Assembly (NCBI RefSeq): GCF_003390845.1
Contig: NZ_QMEK01000001.1
Span: 1,798,001-1,862,000 of the forward strand
From: Tropicimonas sp. IMCC34043
GTDB lineage: Bacteria > Pseudomonadota > Alphaproteobacteria > Rhodobacterales > Rhodobacteraceae
DNA: 64,000 bases
Direction of reading: 5' to 3'
Part shown: positions 58,579-64,000 of the stretch, in pieces
How positions within the stretch are numbered: the stretch's first letter is position 1
How the letters are laid out: each line of letters opens with the position of its first letter
Translations under genes and position numbers: made by a program
The notes under the pieces: model-generated
Told to the model about the DNA's origin: nothing
Seen by the model: the letters and a program-made list of their open reading frames with translations, nothing else
Databases searched by the model: none

Positions 58579-60056
58579 GGCGTCCTCCTGTTCGGTTTCG
58601 TGTTGGTCGTCCTGTCGGGCGCAACCGCCCGTATCGTCTGCAGCGCCACATGATCGGCGCCGGCGGCCAGGGCGGCCTGCTCGGCGGCGTCGCGCAGCGA
58701 CTTCGCAGCAGAAATTCGTGTCAGCACCGGATGGTCGGCCACCACCTGGTCAAGCCAGGCCTGTGCGTCGGCATCCCAGGGAAGATCGCGGCGCAGCCGC
58801 GTCGGGGTTTGTTCGGCCTCGTCGAGCTTTGTGCCCAGCGGCAGGATATGGAACAGCGCATCGAACAGCGCGTTGCAGACCTCCTGCACCAGCCAGGTTG
58901 CCCCGGCATAGCCCATCATCGGCGTGCCGGTGGCGCGCCGGATCGCGGCGCCCGGGAAGCTTGCCGGGATGAACGACGGCTTTGGACCGTGCCCCTGCCC
59001 CGTCTCGGCCAGATAGATCTTTTCGTTGATCGAGCCGAAAACGACGAGCGGCCGCTTTTCGGCCAGCATCGCGCGAACAGCCTCGTTGTCGGTCTTGGTG
59101 CCGGCACAGCGGGCGACCGCGAAGGCGCAGGGAAGCCCCATGTCGGTTTCGAGGAAGTTCCGGATGCCGCGGGCATAGGTCTCGCTTGCGACGATCGCAA
59201 AGCTCGCGGTCGCGAAGAAATCCTGCGTGACCGAGCGCCACAGGTCCCACAGCGGCTTGATCGTCGAATGCTTCTCGCGGGTGATGAACGGCTCGGGATC
59301 GAGCCCCAGGATCTCGCCCAGCTTGCGCAGGAACAGCGTGGTCGAATGCAGCCCGATCGGTGCCTGCAGGTAGGGCTTGCCGAGCAGCTCGGCCAATCCG
59401 CGGCCGAATTCCCGGTACATGACGATGTTGGCGTCGGCATTCACAAGATGCCGCATCTCGTCGAGATGCGCGCCGAGCGGCATCACCATGTTGACCTCGG
59501 CGCCGATGCCTTCGACCAGCCGCCGGATCTCGGCAAGATCGGAGGGCATGTTGAAGGTGCCGTACATCGGGCCGAGGATGTTGACCCGCGGCTTGGCGCC
59601 TTCGGCGCGCTTCGCCTCCTTCGGCATCCGATCCTTGGTCATGCCGAATTCGCTGAACAACCAGGTCATTGCCCGGTCCGCGGCCTGCCATTGGTCCTCG
59701 TCGATGGTCCGCGGCAGGAAGCGTTGGATGTTGGTCCCCTGCGGCGTTACCCCGCCCCCGATCATCTCGGCGATGGAACCGGTGACAACGACGGCCGGCA
59801 GCGCCGGATCGAGCGTGCCCCAGGCGCGCTTCATCGCGTCCTCGGTGCCCGAGCTCATTTCCTCTTCGCCAAGGCCCGTCACGACAATCGGCAGCTCGTG
59901 CGGCGGCAGCGCATCGGTGTAGTGCAACACCGAGGTCACAGGCAGATTCTCGCAGCCGACCGGCCCGTCGATCACGACTTGCAGGCCCTTGACGGCGCAG
60001 AAGGCATAGACAGCCCCCCAATAGCCGCCCGCCCGGTCATGATCGAGGATCAGCAT
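58575..60056 (-). CDS. bchZ: Chlorophyllide a reductase subunit BchZ
   Basis: A 493-residue NifK-like subunit of chlorophyllide a reductase (COR), which reduces ring B. It starts [20 protein letters not shown], has [21 protein letters not shown] with the cluster cysteine, [20 protein letters not shown] and [19 protein letters not shown]-type segments, and a C-terminal PCP-reductase-like domain ([15 protein letters not shown]). It follows bchY by 43 bp. Confidence 0.96.
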   Translation of the reverse strand: MLILDHDRAGGYWGAVYAFCAVKGLQVVIDGPVGCENLPVTSVLHYTDALPPHELPIVVTGLGEEEMSSGTEDAMKRAWGTLDPALPAVVVTGSIAEMIGGGVTPQGTNIQRFLPRTIDEDQWQAADRAMTWLFSEFGMTKDRMPKEAKRAEGAKPRVNILGPMYGTFNMPSDLAEIRRLVEGIGAEVNMVMPLGAHLDEMRHLVNADANIVMYREFGRGLAELLGKPYLQAPIGLHSTTLFLRKLGEILGLDPEPFITREKHSTIKPLWDLWRSVTQDFFATASFAIVASETYARGIRNFLETDMGLPCAFAVARCAGTKTDNEAVRAMLAEKRPLVVFGSINEKIYLAETGQGHGPKPSFIPASFPGAAIRRATGTPMMGYAGATWLVQEVCNALFDALFHILPLGTKLDEAEQTPTRLRRDLPWDADAQAWLDQVVADHPVLTRISAAKSLRDAAEQAALAAGADHVALQTIRAVAPDRTTNTKPNRRTP

Positions 60057-60099
60057 TCCTGTGCCTCCGCCCTCACGGTGTTTTGGCTGCGCTCGATCA

Positions 60100-61659
60100 T
60101 CAGATCATCTCCGCGGCTTTGCGGGCGCGCGCCTGTTTCTCGAGTTTCTTCATGTTCCGGTCGCGGAACTCCGGGTGCAGGTTCGGCGAGCCTTCCCAGA
60201 TGCCCGTGCTGTCCTCGGTGCCGACGCCGTCGAAGAAGTCCTTCATCCGGTCCATCCGGGCCTTGCCCGCGATGGCTGCATTGACGACCTGTGCCAGCGA
60301 GGCGGCGCCTGCCGGGCCCATCAACGGACGCGCCGAGATGAGGTTGGTGAAATAGAGCGCAGGCGTCGCCATTTCCTTGGCCTTCTGCACGACCGGTGTC
60401 GTTCCGATGGCCAGATCCGGGCGGATCGCCTCCATTGCCGCGCAATCGTCTTCCAGCGAGGCGCGGAACTTGACCTTGACGCCGCGCGCCTCCAGCCAGT
60501 CCCGGTCGGCCCGCGACCACTCGGTGCGGCCACAGGCTGTCCCGACATAGGGAACCTCGGCGCCGCTTTCGATCAGAAGCCGGGCGACCAGCAATTCCGA
60601 GCCCTCATAGCCCGAGAGCGTGATCGTGCCCTTGATCGGCGCGGACGCCAGCGCCCCGCGGATCGCGGGCAGGAAGGCGTTCTGCGCGGCAGCGACCTTT
60701 GAGGCGCCGACCCCGAAGGCTTCGCCAATCGCGGCAAGCCAGGCGGCCGTGCCGTCATGACCGACCGGGGCAGAGCCCACGACGCCACGTCCGGCAGCCT
60801 GAAACTCGCGGATCGATGCGGTGTAGAACGGGTGGATCGCCGCCGCGACACCGCAATCGAGCGCCGCATAAAGCTCGCGCCACTCGCGGCAGGGCACCAC
60901 CGGCCCGACGCCCAAGCCCATCGGGGCGAGCAACTGGCCAATCGAGATCGGATCGACCGGGAACATCTCGCCCAGCAGCGCCAGGGTCGGCCGGTCATGC
61001 TTGCCCGAGGTGGGGCGGGCGACGGGGCCGGCCTCGGCCTCGCGGCGGGCGTAGTTCAGCATCGCGCCCGCCAGCACGTCCTTGGCCTCGGCATGGGTTG
61101 GCACGCCAAAGCCCGGCACGTCGATGCCGACGATCCGCACACCGTCGATCTCGTCCGGCAACAGCCGCAGTGGAACCCCCGACGCGGTCGGCACGCACAG
61201 GTTGGTGACGATGATCGCGTCATAGCGCGCCGGATCGGCAAGGTCGTGCACCGCCGCGCGAATGTCTTCGAACAGCTTGCCGGTCACCAGCGTCTCGGAA
61301 TTGAATGGCACATAGCCGACCGAGCGGCGCGCACCATAGAAGTGGCTGACAAAGCTCAGCCCGTATACGCAGCAAGCCGAGCCGGAGAGCACCGTCGCCA
61401 CACGCCGCATCCTCAGGCCCACCCGGAGGGAGCCGAAAGCGGGACACATACTTTGCGGCTTGTCGTGGGGTCCCTGGGGATAATCGGCCGCATAGCGATC
61501 GAGGATCTCCGACTGGCCTGCCATGCGAGCGGCGGCATCCATCTTGGCAGCCTCCGCGTGGCAACCTTGTCCGCCCGTGTCGACCGGCGCCGCGGGGATT
61601 GGCTCCCCACGGATCACCTCGGCCGACCCTGCGGCATCGTATTCTGCCTCTTCGGTCAT
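60100..61659 (-). CDS. bchY: Chlorophyllide a reductase subunit BchY
   Basis: A 519-residue NifD-like subunit of COR. Cluster cysteines are in [29 protein letters not shown] and [13 protein letters not shown]. Later motifs are [20 protein letters not shown] and [16 protein letters not shown]. The first 50 residues are a variable Ala/Glu-rich extension common to BchY. It lies 6 bp after the bchX stop and 43 bp before bchZ. Confidence 0.96.
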   Translation of the reverse strand: MTEEAEYDAAGSAEVIRGEPIPAAPVDTGGQGCHAEAAKMDAAARMAGQSEILDRYAADYPQGPHDKPQSMCPAFGSLRVGLRMRRVATVLSGSACCVYGLSFVSHFYGARRSVGYVPFNSETLVTGKLFEDIRAAVHDLADPARYDAIIVTNLCVPTASGVPLRLLPDEIDGVRIVGIDVPGFGVPTHAEAKDVLAGAMLNYARREAEAGPVARPTSGKHDRPTLALLGEMFPVDPISIGQLLAPMGLGVGPVVPCREWRELYAALDCGVAAAIHPFYTASIREFQAAGRGVVGSAPVGHDGTAAWLAAIGEAFGVGASKVAAAQNAFLPAIRGALASAPIKGTITLSGYEGSELLVARLLIESGAEVPYVGTACGRTEWSRADRDWLEARGVKVKFRASLEDDCAAMEAIRPDLAIGTTPVVQKAKEMATPALYFTNLISARPLMGPAGAASLAQVVNAAIAGKARMDRMKDFFDGVGTEDSTGIWEGSPNLHPEFRDRNMKKLEKQARARKAAEMI

Positions 61660-61665
61660 GTCTGG

Positions 61666-62670
61666 TCAGGCCTCGTCATAGAAGATTTCGAGGCTCTTCT
61701 TCGGCGCGGCGTTCTTGCCGCGCATGTCCGAGTCGGTCGCAGGCTCCAGTACGATATCGCCGCCCGTCTGCTCGGCCGAGAACAGCCCGAGAAGGCCATC
61801 CTGATCGAGCGGGGTCGGCCGCACCGGCGGCGCGTCGGCAACATTGCGGGACAGCTCCGAGAACAAGGCGCCCCAAGGGCTCTCGTCGGTGCCGACGATC
61901 TGGTAGCTTGCCGATTTCTTGCGCAGGTCATCGTCCTGCGGGATCGAGGCCAGCACCGGAATGCCCGCCGCCGCCGCAAAGGCCTGCGCCTCGCCCGAGC
62001 CATCGTCCTTGTTGATGACAAGGCCCGCGACGCCGACGTTACCGCCGAGCTTGCGGAAATACTCGACCGCCGAGCAGACATTGTTGGCGACATAGAGCGA
62101 CTGCAGGTCGTTCGAGCCGACCACGATCACCTTTTGCGCCATGTCCCGTGCAATCGGCAGGCCAAAGCCGCCGCAGACCACGTCGCCGAGGAAATCGAGC
62201 AGGACATAGTCGAAATCCCAGTCGTGGAAGCCAAGCTTCTCCAGCAGTTCGAAGCCATGGATGATGCCCCTGCCGCCACAGCCGCGCCCGACCTCCGGGC
62301 CACCGAGTTCCATGGCAAAGACGCCGCCGCGCTTGAAGCAGACATCGCCGATGACCACCTCCTCGCCAGCAAGCTTCTTCCGGGTCGACGTTTCGATGAT
62401 CGTCGGGCAGGCCTTGCCGCCGAACAGCAGGCTGGTGGTGTCCGATTTCGGGTCGCAACCGATCAGCAGCACCCGCTTGCCGTCTTCGGCCATCTTGTGG
62501 CTGAGATTGGCGAGTGTGAAGCTTTTGCCGATGCCGCCCTTGCCATAGATCGCGATGATCTGCGTCTTCTTGACCGGCTCGCGCGGCTCGATCTCGCCCC
62601 AGGGTTCGCCCGCTTCCGCACGCAGGCGGTTGTCATAGTCGTCATGGCCGTTCGGCAAATCGAGGGTCAT
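61666..62670 (-). CDS. bchX: Chlorophyllide a reductase iron protein BchX
   Basis: A 334-residue NifH-like ATP-dependent reductase of COR. P-loop GKGGIGKSF lies at residues 43-51; the bridging [4Fe-4S] cysteines are Cys131 (VGRGCGGRG) and Cys166 (DVVCGGF). A 35-residue N-terminal extension distinguishes it from BchL. Its ATG overlaps the bchC stop by 4 bp. Confidence 0.97.
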   Translation of the reverse strand: MTLDLPNGHDDYDNRLRAEAGEPWGEIEPREPVKKTQIIAIYGKGGIGKSFTLANLSHKMAEDGKRVLLIGCDPKSDTTSLLFGGKACPTIIETSTRKKLAGEEVVIGDVCFKRGGVFAMELGGPEVGRGCGGRGIIHGFELLEKLGFHDWDFDYVLLDFLGDVVCGGFGLPIARDMAQKVIVVGSNDLQSLYVANNVCSAVEYFRKLGGNVGVAGLVINKDDGSGEAQAFAAAAGIPVLASIPQDDDLRKKSASYQIVGTDESPWGALFSELSRNVADAPPVRPTPLDQDGLLGLFSAEQTGGDIVLEPATDSDMRGKNAAPKKSLEIFYDEA

Positions 62671-63608
62671 GCGGCCACTCCCCAGTCCAGGATCATCTTC
62701 AGGCAGTCGGGGTCCTCGAAAGCCGTCTCATAGGCACTTGGTGCCTCCTCGGCGGGCCGGCAGTGGGTGATCAGATCCCCAAGCGACAGCGCGCCGGATT
62801 CAACCAGCGTCCGGGTGGCAAACAGATCCTCCCGCGTCCACTCGGCGGCGACGCGGAACCGGGCTTCCTTCATGAAGGCGAGCGGGAAGGCAAAGCTGAT
62901 CGGTTCGGGATAGAAGCCCGCCAGCACGATCTCGCCGCCCTTGGCCAGACGCCCGATCAGGCTGTTCAGCAGGTCCGACTTGCCGGTGGCATCGAAGATG
63001 CAGGCATAGTTCCGGCACGGATCCGCGTCGGGATGCAGCACCTCATAACCCGCAGCACCGGTGCGCCGCTTCGGATTGGTCTCCCAGACCATCGGTGCCG
63101 GCGCGCCCGCAGCAATCGTCAGCCGCGCCAGCAGCCGCCCGAGCACGCCATGGCCGACGATCAGGTCGGGCATCGAGGTATCAAAGCCGGCGATGGCGTG
63201 GCGCGCAGTGGCCGCAAGCGCCAGCAGGGCGGCCTCGCGACCCATTCCGGGATCGACCGGCAGCAGCCGCTCGGCAGCGGTCGAGATGGTTTCCGCGGCG
63301 CCGCCGAAAAGCCCGCGCACTTCACCGAAACAATTCGCCCCGGGAACGAAGACCGTCTGACCCACCCGCAGCGCACTGCCGGGACCGGCCTCGATGACCT
63401 CGCCCACGGCTTCATAGCCGGGAACCAGAGGATAGCCCATTCCGGGAAACGGCGGCATCGTGCCGGTCCAGAGCAACCGCTCGGTTCCGGCAGAGACACC
63501 GGAGTGGCGGATGGCGACCAGCACGTCCGTATTCTGAGGCCGGGTCAGGGGCACGACATCGCACCTCAACTGCCGCGGCGCCTCGAGTATGACTGCCTTG
63601 GTCTCCAC
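62667..63608 (-). CDS. bchC: 3-hydroxyethyl bacteriochlorophyllide a dehydrogenase BchC
   Basis: A 313-residue medium-chain dehydrogenase-like enzyme oxidising the 3-hydroxyethyl group to acetyl, late in bacteriochlorophyll a synthesis. It starts [20 protein letters not shown], has [15 protein letters not shown] and [17 protein letters not shown]. The zinc ligands of alcohol dehydrogenases are not clearly conserved, as in other BchC. First gene of bchCXYZ-puf, with PpsR-type sites 71-114 bp upstream. Confidence 0.95.
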   Translation of the reverse strand: METKAVILEAPRQLRCDVVPLTRPQNTDVLVAIRHSGVSAGTERLLWTGTMPPFPGMGYPLVPGYEAVGEVIEAGPGSALRVGQTVFVPGANCFGEVRGLFGGAAETISTAAERLLPVDPGMGREAALLALAATARHAIAGFDTSMPDLIVGHGVLGRLLARLTIAAGAPAPMVWETNPKRRTGAAGYEVLHPDADPCRNYACIFDATGKSDLLNSLIGRLAKGGEIVLAGFYPEPISFAFPLAFMKEARFRVAAEWTREDLFATRTLVESGALSLGDLITHCRPAEEAPSAYETAFEDPDCLKMILDWGVAA

Positions 63609-63678
63609 CCTGATCCCCCCGTTTTCTGCTGTTCGATTGCCACGCAGACCGTGTCTGACTCGCCGCTTCCGAACTGAC

Positions 63679-63696
63679 TGTAAGTTTATCGTTACT
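63679..63696. promoter_or_regulatory. Degenerate PpsR/CrtJ palindrome, bchC promoter
   Basis: TGTAAGTTTATCGTTACT: TGT-N12-ACT, one mismatch from consensus, 8 bp from a perfect copy. The 8-bp spacing equals that described for the bchC promoter of Rhodobacter capsulatus. Confidence 0.6.
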
Positions 63697-63704
63697 CACA
63701 ACTA

Positions 63705-63722
63705 TGTCAATCTGGATTGACA
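63705..63722. promoter_or_regulatory. PpsR/CrtJ palindrome, bchC promoter
   Basis: TGTCAATCTGGATTGACA, an extended TGTC-N10-GACA match, between crtF and bchC. It contains TTGACA-like halves on both strands, so it may overlap the -35 box. Confidence 0.8.
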
Positions 63723-63748
63723 CATTTAGCGACAAGCGCGGCAGTCTG

Positions 63749-64000
63749 TCAGATGTCAGATTTGATTGCGGTAACGACGCTGGTCACGAAGGGCCATGTG
63801 CCCTGCGACGCGCGCAAACCCGTGAATCCTGCCGATTTCAGCATTTCCATATGCGCCTCGACCGACCGTGGACGGCCGGTTGTCATCGCCATTGTATAGA
63901 ATCCGAAATAGGCATCGCCCGCGCGACTCGGATGGCGACCCCCCGCCATCGGCTCGGAAATGACGATCTTTCCGCCCGGAGCGAGCGCTTCGAAGGCCAG
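63749..64000 (-). CDS. crtF: Hydroxyneurosporene methyltransferase CrtF, 3' end
   Basis: The last 83 codons of the SAM-dependent carotenoid O-methyltransferase for spheroidene-series carotenoids. The gene runs off the right edge, so the N-terminal part is missing. Visible family sequence: APGGKIVISEPMAGG, RAGDAYFGFYTMAM, SAGFTGLRASQGTWP and the end PFVTSVVTAIKSDI. It lies upstream of bchC in the same direction, as in the Rhodobacter crtEF-bchCXYZ-puf superoperon. Confidence 0.92.
   Translation of the reverse strand: MAFEALAPGGKIVISEPMAGGRHPSRAGDAYFGFYTMAMTTGRPRSVEAHMEMLKSAGFTGLRASQGTWPFVTSVVTAIKSDI

Overview
The window is high-GC DNA with tightly packed, often ATGA-overlapping genes. It belongs to a purple non-sulfur alphaproteobacterium of the Rhodobacter/Rhodovulum group (Rhodobacteraceae). 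Two large conserved blocks show this: an uptake [NiFe]-hydrogenase (hup/hyp) operon of Rhodobacter type at the left end, and most of a bacteriochlorophyll a photosynthesis gene cluster (PGC) from about 27 kb to the right end. The reaction-centre cytochrome PufC has only three CxxCH haem motifs, a trait known from Rhodovulum sulfidophilum, so Rhodovulum is the best genus guess.

Layout. (1) 1-12.8 kb, plus strand: hupS (5' truncated), hupL, a small unknown gene, hupC, then after a hairpin hupDFGH, a hupI-hupJ fusion, hupK, hypAB, hupR and hypCDE. These encode the membrane-bound H2-oxidising enzyme, its cytochrome b, the maturation machinery and a response regulator. (2) 12.9-26.3 kb: accessory metabolism. 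A GntR-type regulator diverges from a five-gene oligopeptide-type ABC importer, an MFS transporter and a CocE/NonD-type hydrolase. A hydroxypyruvate-isomerase-like gene on the minus strand follows, then a 2-keto-3-deoxy-6-phosphogalactonate aldolase, an IclR regulator and a 2-keto-3-deoxygalactonate kinase. (3) 26.4-30.2 kb, minus strand: a small membrane protein, then bchE-bchJ followed by a MenA-like prenyltransferase. (4) 30.3-46.1 kb, minus strand: bchFNBHLM-lhaA-puhABC-orf97-acsF-puhE-hemA-cycA, i.e. Mg-porphyrin steps, dark protochlorophyllide reductase, the H subunit and assembly factors, 5-aminolevulinate synthase and cytochrome c2. (5) 46.4-52.7 kb, plus strand: ppaA (aerR), ppsR (crtJ), bchG, a PucC-family gene, bchP and idi. 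(6) 52.9-64 kb, minus strand: dxs, pufCMLAB, pufQ, bchZYXC and the 3' end of crtF.

The PGC covers precursor supply (hemA, dxs, idi), bacteriochlorophyll synthesis, light-harvesting 1 and reaction-centre polypeptides, assembly factors, electron donors and redox/light control. It carries both the oxygen-dependent (acsF) and oxygen-independent (bchE) ring-E cyclases. Paired TGT-N12-ACA palindromes (PpsR/CrtJ type) lie before bchE, bchF/ppaA, bchG and bchC with 7-8 bp between members. The bchE promoter also has an FNR-like box.

I found no rRNA, tRNA, CRISPR array, insertion sequence or prophage. I did not find a clearly new multi-gene system. The most unusual items are the triheme PufC, the MenA-like gene behind bchJ, the small gene between hupL and hupC, PpsR palindromes straddling the bchG start codon, and the peptide-importer/hydrolase island.
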